Under the pieces are notes generated by a model that was given only the letters and a program-made list of their open reading frames with translations, was not told the DNA's origin and did not search any database. This document shows, in pieces, positions 19,539 through 29,174 of a stretch of 64,000 nucleotides of DNA; the first letter of the stretch is position 1; every line of letters begins with the position of its first letter. The position numbers were made by a program, and so were the translations under genes. The DNA lies in the NCBI GenBank assembly GCA_025361145.1, contig JANYAV010000025.1, positions 1-64,000 on the forward strand, written 5' to 3'. The stretch is from Dehalococcoidia bacterium (lineage in GTDB: Bacteria > Chloroflexota > Dehalococcoidia > Dehalococcoidales > UBA3254).

Positions 19539-19888
19539 TGATTGAGCTAACTGGAGACCAGGTATTAATACGCATTTTCATCGGTGAATCGGATAAACAT
19601 GAGGGCAAACCGCTGTATCAGTGGATAGTTGAGCTACTTCGCCGGGAAAAAATTTGCGGCGCGACAGTTCTGCGTGGAGTCCTGGGTTTTGGCGCTGCCA
19701 GCCATATTCACGCGGCCCATATTCTGCGGCTAAGCCAGGATTTGCCCATGGTAGTGGAGTTTGTTGACACTCAGGAAAATATCGACCGGGTTTTAGTGCA
19801 AATAGAACCGTTCGTAAAAGACGGATTAATAACTTCAGAGAGAGTCAAGGTTATTAAGTACGGCACGAGCGGGAAGAAACAGGATTAA
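19538..19888 (+). CDS. DUF190-family protein
   Basis: MIELTGDQVLIRIFIGESDKHEGKPLYQWIVELLRREKICGATVLRGVLGFG; TAATG stop/start overlap with crcB. Confidence 0.92.
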   Translation: MIELTGDQVLIRIFIGESDKHEGKPLYQWIVELLRREKICGATVLRGVLGFGAASHIHAAHILRLSQDLPMVVEFVDTQENIDRVLVQIEPFVKDGLITSERVKVIKYGTSGKKQD

Positions 19889-20568
19889 GGTTTAACTCCA
19901 TCGGTCTTTTTCTTGCCACGTTGAATAACTGCAAACAAAACCGGCCAAAGAATACAGACGATGATAATCATGGCGATAATCAATAAGGTAGTGAAGCTGC
20001 GATTTTCAGCCCAGGGGTTATGAGCAGCGAAAAAGCCCAATAAAATTAACAAGCCGTCATAAATAATGGACGCCAGCGCTATTCCCAGTGCAAAGTATTG
20101 GTAGCGCATGCGGATTGTGCCTGAGGCGAGAGTAGTTATTTGAAGCAGACCCGGAGTAAGTCTGCCGGTTACAACCATCAGGGTAGCCCAGTGACTGAGG
20201 CGCACTTTAAAGGCATCCAACCGACTGCCGATGGAGGGGAAACGTTTATCGAGCCGGTTAAGAAACCCATTGCCCAAATAGCGGGACAATAAATATAATA
20301 TCCCCGAACCTACCTGCCGACCAATGAACAGCATGAGTATTATCATGAGCACAGGAGTCCAATGAGGGTCCCCGCTGGTCATAACCTTATAAGCGGTTAC
20401 CATGAGCACGGTATCCAGCACGAATGGCACAGGGATACCAATGTCTGTAATCACAGCCAACGAAAAAAGAATAATTAAACCGGGGGGATTAGGCGAGTCA
20501 AACGCCGCTACCAGGTTGCTGAATACTAATTCAAGATTATGTAAAAATTGTAAAAAAGCTTGTTCCAT
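19885..20568 (-). CDS. DedA/VTT-family membrane protein
   Basis: 227 aa; VTGRLTPGLLQITTLASGTIRMRYQYFALG. Confidence 0.82.
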   Translation of the reverse strand: MEQAFLQFLHNLELVFSNLVAAFDSPNPPGLIILFSLAVITDIGIPVPFVLDTVLMVTAYKVMTSGDPHWTPVLMIILMLFIGRQVGSGILYLLSRYLGNGFLNRLDKRFPSIGSRLDAFKVRLSHWATLMVVTGRLTPGLLQITTLASGTIRMRYQYFALGIALASIIYDGLLILLGFFAAHNPWAENRSFTTLLIIAMIIIVCILWPVLFAVIQRGKKKTDGVKP

Positions 20569-20600
20569 ATTATTTCAATCAATTAAATCCGGTTCTTTTA

Positions 20601-21473
20601 CTACTCGTCTATAATCAAAGGATGAAAAATAAACCACTGATCGATAAACTGGGTGGTTATATTTACCAGTGCGTCGGTTGTACTCTGGGTAATCAGCCTG
20701 AGATCCTCTGCCAAATTACCGCTAGCCTTAACTTCAATAGGTTGGCCGATTATCCCCTCAAAAGTTGTATTAGAAGTGCGGACCAATCCGCAAGGGATCA
20801 AGCGGGCTCCAGTCCGCAAGGCCATAATAGCTGGTCCGGTGGGCAGAAATGCCCATTTCCCCCCGAGTTTAACTTTGACCCCATTGACACAATTGGGACT
20901 GTCGATCATTAAGGCCAGGATTTCATTCTTTCTAAGTACCGCGAGTAAGTTGGTAGAAGCCTCTTTTACCTTGATCAGTTTAGCCCCGGCTTTCTCTCTG
21001 GGATGCTGCAGAAAAGCATCTAGCTGTCCCGATTGCCAATTCTCTACGATGGCGTTGACGGGATAACCCGCGCTGCTTAAGGCTTTGATGCCCAGGTCCA
21101 GGTTGCCAAGGTGAAAACTAACCAGAATAATGCCTTTACCCTCTGCCAGGGCGGCGTCCAGATATTCTTTGCCAATGATTTTAAAGTTTTTCTCAAAGAA
21201 AGCGGGAGCAGGATGAGGATAGCGGAAAGTATCCACCACATATCTGGCAAAATTGCGCAAGCAACGTCTGGCGGTTTTTCTGACTTGACGATCCTTTTCA
21301 GGCTGGTCAATTAAAGCAGCTACTGCTTTTATCATATTGCGGCGTACCCGGGGCCAAAATAAATATATCGCATCTCCAATTACAATGGCTAAAGTGTAAC
21401 TAACCCAAGCCGGCAGACGCGCAACAAAAAAGCGCGCTGCTACTGCGAAACGATAAACTAAGCCCTTTCTCAT
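20601..21473 (-). CDS. Lysophospholipid acyltransferase (LpxL/HtrB-like)
   Basis: 290 aa; GIILVSFHLGNLDLG acyltransferase motif (HxxxxD) and FLPTGPAIMALRTGA. Confidence 0.85.
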   Translation of the reverse strand: MRKGLVYRFAVAARFFVARLPAWVSYTLAIVIGDAIYLFWPRVRRNMIKAVAALIDQPEKDRQVRKTARRCLRNFARYVVDTFRYPHPAPAFFEKNFKIIGKEYLDAALAEGKGIILVSFHLGNLDLGIKALSSAGYPVNAIVENWQSGQLDAFLQHPREKAGAKLIKVKEASTNLLAVLRKNEILALMIDSPNCVNGVKVKLGGKWAFLPTGPAIMALRTGARLIPCGLVRTSNTTFEGIIGQPIEVKASGNLAEDLRLITQSTTDALVNITTQFIDQWFIFHPLIIDE

Positions 21474-22090
21474 AATTTTTTCATACCTGAAAAGTCGTCC
21501 GGATTACGGTCCGCCCCGCAAATCCACCTTAATACCTGGTTCCTTTTAATGATAGCGTCGGTTAATTTTGAGAAACCCCGCATAGCTTCCCCGGGAATGG
21601 AAATAATCTCGCCTGTCACGGATTCCCCTACATTTAAGACCCCGTAAGTTTTCCAGGGGGCCGGCCATAAGGCCGAAGCGCTGCCCGGATTGAAGAATAG
21701 AATATCATCAACCATCTCATTGCGGATTACGTGAGTATGCCCGTAAAGTATGGCATCCACCTTATCGTTTTTAAATTTGGCTAAAGAACGTTGCTGACAA
21801 AAAAAGGGAAACCAATAGCCGTGCAGCAATCCCAGTCTTTTGCCGTTGATTTCAATCACGTCGGTCTTGGGAAGGATCTTTTTTACCGACTGCGGATCGT
21901 GATTCCCAGCTATACCGTAGAAGTTATTGAAGGTCCTAAAATATTCTACCAGTTCCTCATTAACAAAATCGCCCAGATGAATAACCATATCGAACGCTTT
22001 TAAACTCTCCAGCAGAGAAGAGGGCACTTCATTAAAATGATGAAAATGCGTATCGGATAAAACCGCTATGGTGGTAGCTTTTTTAGTCAA
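21470..22090 (-). CDS. YfcE/MJ0936-family metallophosphoesterase
   Basis: 206 aa; IAVLSDTHFHH...VIHLGDFV...GIAGNHD...ILYGHTHV. Confidence 0.9.
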   Translation of the reverse strand: MTKKATTIAVLSDTHFHHFNEVPSSLLESLKAFDMVIHLGDFVNEELVEYFRTFNNFYGIAGNHDPQSVKKILPKTDVIEINGKRLGLLHGYWFPFFCQQRSLAKFKNDKVDAILYGHTHVIRNEMVDDILFFNPGSASALWPAPWKTYGVLNVGESVTGEIISIPGEAMRGFSKLTDAIIKRNQVLRWICGADRNPDDFSGMKKL

Positions 22091-22150
22091 AGCGAGCGCC
22101 CTCTCAAAAAGCTAAATGACATATTTCGACCTTTCATATACGTTTTATAA

Positions 22151-22942
22151 CTATTTGGTTCTGGCAAATTTTACCGCATTCTGAAAAATAATGAAACCGT
22201 CTCCATGCTCTTTGGCCTTCTTACGGGTCCAATGCGGATGCTGCTGGAAGCGAATATGCCGCTCAGGATGAGGCATGAGGGCAAAGATACGTCCGGTGGC
22301 ATCGCACACGCCAGCGATGTTATTCATCGAGCCATTGGGATTGTCCGGGTAACCAGCCTGAACATTGCCAGACTCATCGGTATAATATAAAGCGGCATTA
22401 ATGTCTCTAAGGCCACGCATATCCGTGATGACCTTGCCCTCCCCATGGGCAACCGGCAGATACATGCTCTCTACTCCCTGGGTAAAAACGCAGGGACTTT
22501 TCTTTTCCACCTTTAAATTAACCCAGCGGCATTCAAAGCGGCCGGAATCGTTGGTGCCCAGAGTCAGGGGCGGAGCGGTCTGCTGCCGGATGTCCGGCAA
22601 AATACCGGCTTTAGCCATAACCTGGAATCCATTGCAGATTCCCAGGATGAGACCGCCGTTATCGACGAAAAGCCGGATATCTTCACCAAGTTTTAGTTTT
22701 AATTCGTTGGCCAGTACTTTCCCGGCGCCAATATCGTCACCATACGAAAAGCCGCCCGGAATGACCAGCACCTGATAGTCTACCAGACGCCTCTCGTGAC
22801 GGATCAGGGTATTGATATGACAGACCGAAACGACCGCCCCGGCTTGCTGAAAAGCAAAGGCCGTTTCCTGATCGCAGTTAGTCCCCGGTCCGCGTAATAC
22901 CAGCACATTGACTTTAGCCATTTTATTTAACCTCAAAACCAA
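22151..22942 (-). CDS. purQ: Phosphoribosylformylglycinamidine synthase, glutaminase subunit
   Basis: 263 aa; VLVLRGPGTNCDQETAFAFQQAGA, GGLILGICNGFQ, MPHPERH. Confidence 0.95.
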   Translation of the reverse strand: MVLRLNKMAKVNVLVLRGPGTNCDQETAFAFQQAGAVVSVCHINTLIRHERRLVDYQVLVIPGGFSYGDDIGAGKVLANELKLKLGEDIRLFVDNGGLILGICNGFQVMAKAGILPDIRQQTAPPLTLGTNDSGRFECRWVNLKVEKKSPCVFTQGVESMYLPVAHGEGKVITDMRGLRDINAALYYTDESGNVQAGYPDNPNGSMNNIAGVCDATGRIFALMPHPERHIRFQQHPHWTRKKAKEHGDGFIIFQNAVKFARTK

Positions 22943-23056
22943 AACTCAAATCACAATTTCCAAATTACAAAGGTTATCACTTTTGAGTTTCTAGTTTCTT
23001 ATTTCTCAATTATTAAATCTGTTTACATTTCTTATTTTAGATAGTGGTTGGGTGAC

Positions 23057-25912
23057 TTACCACCTAAGCGGTTTCTGCCAGGCCTCTTTAAGTTCGTGGA
23101 TGGGCGCTCTCATTACTACATCGCCCATCAGGCCGTGCACTTCCAGCACTTCTTCCTGATTGACATGTCCTATCTGTGCCATCACTACACCGCCCATGGC
23201 CTTCCTGAATTGAGCATCATGCTCAGGCTCGATTTCTACAATAAAGCGGGAGTTCGACTCAGAGAACAAAACGTAATCGTTACGATAAATCGGGCCGGTG
23301 CGGGGCACATTCTTTAAATATATCGTTGCCCCCAAACCGCCGGCAAAGGCCATTTCTGCTACCGCAACTCCCAGGCCACCCTCGCTGCAATCATGGCAGG
23401 ACCTTACCAGTCCCTTTTCCGTAGCCGCACTTAGAGATTCCATGGCTTTGCGAGACTGCTGGGCATCCACCCTCGGTACGTTGTTACCGATGGCGCGATG
23501 AGCAGCGAAGTATTCAGAACCACCCAGATCGTTGCCGGTCATACCGATGATGTATAACAAATTACCTAAACTTTTCAGGTCCATTGAGACAGCTTTGCGG
23601 ACGTCGTCCATGACAGCGATAGCCGAAATCAGTAAAGTATGCGGGATAGAGATCAATTTGCCCTCATATTCAAATTCATTGTTCAAGCTGTCTTTACCCG
23701 AGATAAAAGGCACACCGTAAGCCAGAGACATATCGTGGCAAGCCTCCGCGGCACGAATTAAAGCACCCACCACTTCAGGGCGTTTAGGGCTGCCCCAGCA
23801 GAAGTTATCCAGCACAGCCAACTTTTTTAAATTTCCACCCACCGCAATCACCTGCCGCAAAGCTTCGTCGATGGCGGAAGCGGCCATCCAGTAAGGATCG
23901 ATGTCTCCATAGCGGGTATTGATACCGTTGGCGATAATGGCGCCCATGTCGGAATTCAAAATCGGACGGATAATTACAGCGTCGCCGGGGCCGTCATTAT
24001 TCGCACCTACCAGCGGTTTCAGGACACTACTGCCCTGCACTTCATGATCATACTGGCGGATGACCCATTCTTTGCTGCAGGTATTCCAGGAACCCAGCAC
24101 GCTCTTTAATTCGGCTTCCAGGTCCACCGCTATAAAATCCGGTTCATCAAAGCGAGGCTGATGCCAGACTGCATCCATTTGTATCTGCGGAACTCCCTTG
24201 TGCAGGAAATTCATCTCGAGATCGCAGACCATGGCATTCTTATATTCCAATTGCAAGCTCTTGGTGTCGGTAAATTCACCGATAACCGCGGCTTCAACAT
24301 CTTCATTAGCAAAAAGTTTAAGGAGGTGAGCGATGTTTTCCGGCGGCACAGCCAAGACCATACGCTCCTGCGCCTCAGAAATCCAGATTTCAGAATAAGT
24401 TAAGCCGGCATATTTCAAAGGTACTTTGTCCAAATTGACCCTGGCCCCGGTTTCCTCACCCATCTCACCTACCGCGGAAGAAAGACCTCCCGCGCCACAA
24501 TCAGTAATTTGAGTGTAAAGCCCGAGATCGCGGGCTTGCAGCAGCACATCCAGCATTTTCTTTTCCACGATGGGATTACCTATCTGTACCGCGCTGTAGG
24601 AAACCTCGTGCGATTTATCATCCAACTGGACAGACGAGAAGGTCGCACCGTGAATACCGTCACGTCCCGTCTTACCACCCACTACAACAACCAGATCGCC
24701 CGGCTTATGGCTACCCTTTTTGGCCATTGGCTTGGGCATCAAACCCACCGTTCCGCAAAAAACCAGCGGATTGCCCAGATAACGGTTATCGAAAAGTATA
24801 GCTCCGTTGGGAGTAGGAATACCCATACGGTTAGCATAGTCAGCCACTCCAGCCCTTACCCCCTTGAAAATACGGCGAGGATGGAGCACGCCCCTAGGTA
24901 AATCAGCGTTAGGAAAGTCGGGTAGACCAAAGCAGAAAACATCAGTATTCATAATAGGCTTAGCACCCAGTCCGGTACCCATCGGATCACGTATAACGCC
25001 GCCGATACCGGTGGAAGCTCCACCATAAGGCTCTACTGCTGATGGGTGATTGTGGGTTTCCACCTTAAAACAGAGAGCCCAATGACTATCGAACTCAATA
25101 ACCCCAGCATTGTCCTCAAATACAGAGAGACACCAGGGTTTATTCAACTCATTAGTGGCCTTGATGATGGTACTTTTCAATAGATTATCTACAACGGTGC
25201 CATCATAGTTGAACTTGCCTTTGAAGGTCTTATGCACGCAATGCTCGGACCAGGTCTGGGCCAAGGTTTCCAGTTCGATATCAATGGGATCACGACCGAC
25301 TTTGCGGAAATAATCCAGTATTACCTCCAGTTCCTGGGTGGAAAAGCCGAATTGTTTTCTGGCCTTCTCCAGCTCGTCTAAAGAGGCATTCAGGAAAGGA
25401 ACTTTGACATATTCGAAGACATATTGCGGATTTTCCGGGAACTGGTTAAGTTCCTCATCCACCACATGCTGCACGATGGGATTCATCAGCAGGCGGGTGG
25501 ATAATTTATCCAGTTCTTCCTGAGTAACATCTCCGCGGATTAAATAGCGTTTGGCGATGGCCACGGCGCGCACGTTAATAATGCCCATATCACGGATGGC
25601 TTTCATAACAGAATCACGCACAGGATCAGTTACCCCAGCGTTATAGGCCACTTCAACGATCTTATAGCCCCTGGTGGTATCTTGTGCGGTAGTATTGGTG
25701 TCAATCTGGTAGTCCTGAGTAACGGCATCAGCCAACAATTCGCGGGCTATCGATTCCGCTTTCTCCGGGGCCAGGTAGGCGTCTATCCAGTAAACATCCA
25801 CCACCCGAACGTCGCTTACCGAGTTTATGCCCAGATCTTGAATATCTTTAACCAGACCACGGCCAGCCGGGTCTGGCAAATGCAATTTCAAGCGTACTTC
25901 TATTTTATGCAT
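23057..25912 (-). CDS. purL: Phosphoribosylformylglycinamidine synthase, PurL with N-terminal PurS-like modules
   Basis: 951 aa; PurS-like start (MHKIEVRLKLHLPDPAGRGLVKDIQDLG) fused to PurL (TWSEHCVHKTFKG, KVETHNHPSAVEPYGGASTGIGGVIRD). Confidence 0.95.
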   Translation of the reverse strand: MHKIEVRLKLHLPDPAGRGLVKDIQDLGINSVSDVRVVDVYWIDAYLAPEKAESIARELLADAVTQDYQIDTNTTAQDTTRGYKIVEVAYNAGVTDPVRDSVMKAIRDMGIINVRAVAIAKRYLIRGDVTQEELDKLSTRLLMNPIVQHVVDEELNQFPENPQYVFEYVKVPFLNASLDELEKARKQFGFSTQELEVILDYFRKVGRDPIDIELETLAQTWSEHCVHKTFKGKFNYDGTVVDNLLKSTIIKATNELNKPWCLSVFEDNAGVIEFDSHWALCFKVETHNHPSAVEPYGGASTGIGGVIRDPMGTGLGAKPIMNTDVFCFGLPDFPNADLPRGVLHPRRIFKGVRAGVADYANRMGIPTPNGAILFDNRYLGNPLVFCGTVGLMPKPMAKKGSHKPGDLVVVVGGKTGRDGIHGATFSSVQLDDKSHEVSYSAVQIGNPIVEKKMLDVLLQARDLGLYTQITDCGAGGLSSAVGEMGEETGARVNLDKVPLKYAGLTYSEIWISEAQERMVLAVPPENIAHLLKLFANEDVEAAVIGEFTDTKSLQLEYKNAMVCDLEMNFLHKGVPQIQMDAVWHQPRFDEPDFIAVDLEAELKSVLGSWNTCSKEWVIRQYDHEVQGSSVLKPLVGANNDGPGDAVIIRPILNSDMGAIIANGINTRYGDIDPYWMAASAIDEALRQVIAVGGNLKKLAVLDNFCWGSPKRPEVVGALIRAAEACHDMSLAYGVPFISGKDSLNNEFEYEGKLISIPHTLLISAIAVMDDVRKAVSMDLKSLGNLLYIIGMTGNDLGGSEYFAAHRAIGNNVPRVDAQQSRKAMESLSAATEKGLVRSCHDCSEGGLGVAVAEMAFAGGLGATIYLKNVPRTGPIYRNDYVLFSESNSRFIVEIEPEHDAQFRKAMGGVVMAQIGHVNQEEVLEVHGLMGDVVMRAPIHELKEAWQKPLRW

Positions 25913-25974
25913 GGCTCAACACCTTCATTTAAGTTTGCTTTGAGTTTACTTATCACTGTGTAGTGTCAACGGTC

Positions 25975-26472
25975 CTATATCGAGTTCAACAATTCGTTGA
26001 CGACGTCGTTAATCATCTTGCCCTCGGCCTTGCCCTTGAGTTTACCTACCAGCTTGCCCATGACCTTGCCCTTATCTCCGGGGCCTTTAGCGCCCACCTC
26101 GGCGATCACGGCTTTGGCTTCAACCAGAACTTCCGCCTGGCTCATTTGCTTAGGCATATAAATCTTTAAAATGTCCATTTCAGCCGCTTCTTTATCCGCC
26201 AGGTCCTGTCGGTTGCCGGCCTTATAGGCAGCAATACTATCTTCACGCTGCTTGATTTCTTTGGCAATAACACCCAGGATATCGGGGTCGCTGACAGTAA
26301 TTTGCTTAAGGTCCGCATTAGGATTTTTATTAAATTCAGCGTCCTGTTTTTTCATCTCAGCGTAGCGGATGGCTGAGATTAAGAGGCGTATAGTAGAGGT
26401 TCTAAGTTCGGTCTTGTCCCGCATGGATTGTTTGAGGTCTTCATTCAATTTGGTTAATAAGCTGGCTTCCAT
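25975..26472 (-). CDS. GatB/YqeY-domain protein
   Basis: 165 aa; LNEDLKQSMRDKTELRTSTIRLLISAIRYAEM and C-terminal GKVMGKLVGKLKGKAEGKMINDVVNELL. Confidence 0.93.
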   Translation of the reverse strand: MEASLLTKLNEDLKQSMRDKTELRTSTIRLLISAIRYAEMKKQDAEFNKNPNADLKQITVSDPDILGVIAKEIKQREDSIAAYKAGNRQDLADKEAAEMDILKIYMPKQMSQAEVLVEAKAVIAEVGAKGPGDKGKVMGKLVGKLKGKAEGKMINDVVNELLNSI

Positions 26473-26525
26473 TTTTTCACCTTTCCATTTATTACTCGGG
26501 GAGCAACAAAAGCCCGGAAAACTGA

Positions 26526-26577
26526 TAATAAAAATAGCACACTAGCCTGGCAGGATCGCCTATGCTAATGTGCTATT
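26526..26577 (-). terminator. Intrinsic terminator after rpsU
   Basis: AATAGCACATTAGC...GCTAGTGTGCTATT followed by a T-rich tract on the minus strand. Confidence 0.75.
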
Positions 26578-26590
26578 AACAATCATAGAT

Positions 26591-26779
26591 TTATTTCTTC
26601 GCAGGTCTGGTGCTCTTACGCATCTTAGCAGCGTCTTTTCTTTTGCGCTTAATACTGGGCTTCTCGAAGAACTCGCGGCGGCGCAGTTCAGACAGGACGC
26701 CTTCCTGCTGGACGCGCTTGTTGAAGCGCCTTAAGAGACTTTCAAAACTCTCGTTCTCTTGTGAGACTACATCGGCCAA
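26591..26779 (-). CDS. rpsU: 30S ribosomal protein S21
   Basis: 62 aa; ENESFESLLRRFNKRVQQEGVLSELRRREFFEKPSIKRKRK. Confidence 0.96.
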   Translation of the reverse strand: MADVVSQENESFESLLRRFNKRVQQEGVLSELRRREFFEKPSIKRKRKDAAKMRKSTRPAKK

Positions 26780-26900
26780 TTAATATCACCATCCTTTGTA
26801 CAACCACGCCAAGAACCATGATAACCATCAGAAAAAAATCAGAGTCAAGCATGTAAATCAGTATTGTACTTTACTATTTTAGTAATAGTTGCTGGTGATG

Positions 26901-28298
26901 TCAACCAGGCATTACCTCAGGTTCATTCCAGTCTGTGTCAATCAGCGGCAATAACACTTTGAACGTGCTCCCTTTGTTAACCTGGCTTTCAACCTCAATA
27001 GTTCCACCGTGTGCTTCCGCGATATGCTTGGCAATGGATAGACCAAGCCCCGCACCGCCCTCTGCCCGGGAGCGGGCTCTGTCTACACGATAAAACCGCT
27101 GGAAAATAAAGGGTAAATTTTCTGCGGGAATCCCAATACCTGTATCGCTTACCGTGATTACAGCCTTATTATTCTTAGCAATGACCCACACTGTAATATC
27201 ACCACCAGTTGGTGTGTATTTTATGGCATTTTCCAGGATGCAAAGAAACAGTTCCCGAAGTTTTACATCATCTCCAAATACGCTAAGGTTTTCTACCGGA
27301 CCTTGAAGGTAGTGTAGTCCTTTCTGACTTGCCAGAACTTCAACCTCTTCAGAAAGGTCAATGAAGAAATCTTTCAAATTAACTGGGTCTAACTTTAGTA
27401 TTTCTTTTCCCGTATCGCTGCGAGCCAATACGAGCATCTTGCTAATGATATCTGACATGTAATTTACCTCATGAGATATCAATTCCAGAGATTTCCGGTA
27501 TTCCGCCTGACTTCTTTCCTTATCAATAGCCAACGTAGATTCGGCTTGAATCACTGATAAAGGAGTCCGTAGTTCATGGGAGGCATCAGCGGTAAATCTT
27601 TGTTGACGGGAAAAAGATGCTTCCAGTTTCTCAACCATAGTGTTGAAAGTGGTAGCTAATCTACCTAGCTCATCGTCAGAATCAACTTCTATTCTCTGGC
27701 TTAAATCGGTTTCACCGATCTTTTTCGCCGCGGTGGTTATCCTCTCAACAGGTTTAAGCGCCCTATTCGCAAGCAAAACACCACCCAATACGGCTAGGAA
27801 AATGATAAGAAAAGTGGATATGCCCAAAATAGTCATGTATTTGCCCAGAACGTCCGTCACGTCTGAAGTGAGTCTCCCCAACACTACCGCTAGCCGTGTA
27901 TTGGAATTGGTGGTATATGGCGCAGCATATAACCTCACTTTCTGATCATTCAATACGACCGACGTGATGAAAGAACTTTGACCAAAAAGGGCTCGGCTCA
28001 CCAACCCTTCAATATCTTTATACGTGACATTAGGACCAATGGTTAGCTGCGAATTCCCATTGGAGTCATATATTAAGACCAATTCGTTTGGTGTCTCATC
28101 AAAGGTAAATCCGTTGGAGTCTGTTTTCAGATCAAATTGAATGTCGACCATACGTGTTCTTAAAGAGTCATCCAGATTCTTGTATAAATTATTGGAAAGC
28201 ATAAAGTAAGTAGTGAGATTAAATATCAACAATAATATCACCACCCCAACCAGATAGGTTATGGTAAGACGAAATTTAATTGTCTTGTAGTATTTCAT
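26901..28298 (-). CDS. HAMP-domain sensor histidine kinase
   Basis: 465 aa; DASHELRTPLSVIQAE, AIKYTPTGGDI, GAGLGLSIAKHIAEAHGG. Confidence 0.95.
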   Translation of the reverse strand: MKYYKTIKFRLTITYLVGVVILLLIFNLTTYFMLSNNLYKNLDDSLRTRMVDIQFDLKTDSNGFTFDETPNELVLIYDSNGNSQLTIGPNVTYKDIEGLVSRALFGQSSFITSVVLNDQKVRLYAAPYTTNSNTRLAVVLGRLTSDVTDVLGKYMTILGISTFLIIFLAVLGGVLLANRALKPVERITTAAKKIGETDLSQRIEVDSDDELGRLATTFNTMVEKLEASFSRQQRFTADASHELRTPLSVIQAESTLAIDKERSQAEYRKSLELISHEVNYMSDIISKMLVLARSDTGKEILKLDPVNLKDFFIDLSEEVEVLASQKGLHYLQGPVENLSVFGDDVKLRELFLCILENAIKYTPTGGDITVWVIAKNNKAVITVSDTGIGIPAENLPFIFQRFYRVDRARSRAEGGAGLGLSIAKHIAEAHGGTIEVESQVNKGSTFKVLLPLIDTDWNEPEVMPG

Positions 28299-28966
28299 GC
28301 GCTTTTTAGCCTGTACCCGGCCCCTCTAACGGTTTGAATAAAACTATTCTCTCCTTCTTTATCGATCTTATTTCGTAGCCTTCCCACAAAAACCTCGATA
28401 ATATTGGAGCTACCTTCAAACTCATAGTTCCAGATATTCTCCTCGATCATAGCTCGTGTAACAAGCATAGTGGGATGACGCATAAGATATTCCAATATAG
28501 CATATTCTTTTGCCGTCAATTCTATGGGTTTATCCCCTTTTTTCACTTCCCGGTTCACAGTATTCATGATCAAATCACCAACCTCCAAATCGGCGCTTTT
28601 GGATGAAACCTCACGTCTCAATAACGCCCGTATGCGCGCCATCAGTTCTCTAAAAGCAAACGGTTTAACCAGATAGTCATCCGCGCCTGCGTCCAAACCT
28701 TTAACTCTGTCTTCTATGCTGTCTCTGGCAGTGAGTATCAATATTGGTACATTGATCTTTTTTTCTCTTAATTCCTGGCAGACCATAACACCATCTTTCT
28801 TGGGCAGCATTATGTCGAGAATGATCAAGTCGAAAGCAGTAGTTTCCGCCATAAACGCCCCTTCTTCACCGTCGAAAGCATTGTCTACCGCATAACCCTC
28901 CTCCACCAGTCCACGTTTAACGATGTTTGCCAGACGCCGCTCATCTTCTACCACCAGCACCCGCAT
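28295..28966 (-). CDS. OmpR-family response regulator
   Basis: 223 aa; VLVVEDERRLANIVKRGL...LIILDIMLPKKDG...LTARDSIEDRVKGLDAGADDYLVKPFAF. Confidence 0.96.
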   Translation of the reverse strand: MRVLVVEDERRLANIVKRGLVEEGYAVDNAFDGEEGAFMAETTAFDLIILDIMLPKKDGVMVCQELREKKINVPILILTARDSIEDRVKGLDAGADDYLVKPFAFRELMARIRALLRREVSSKSADLEVGDLIMNTVNREVKKGDKPIELTAKEYAILEYLMRHPTMLVTRAMIEENIWNYEFEGSSNIIEVFVGRLRNKIDKEGENSFIQTVRGAGYRLKSA

Positions 28967-29174
28967 TCCGTACCCCCGTACTAATAAATTTTTCTCTTTC
29001 TTATCTGGTCTCCTGAATATATTATGAATGAAAGCTAAAATTTATGCTCTTTCCATTCATCTGGCGTTCATTTTGGATTAATGGGCGGTTCATTCTAGTG
29101 TGTTAAACTCACAATAATCGTCGTGGCATCCCTGTTGCCACGGAATTAGAAAATGTAATATATTTCGGAGGTAA

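Noticed and set aside
24509-24901. 130-aa plus-strand ORF within purL
   Set aside because: Antisense to conserved PurL coding sequence.
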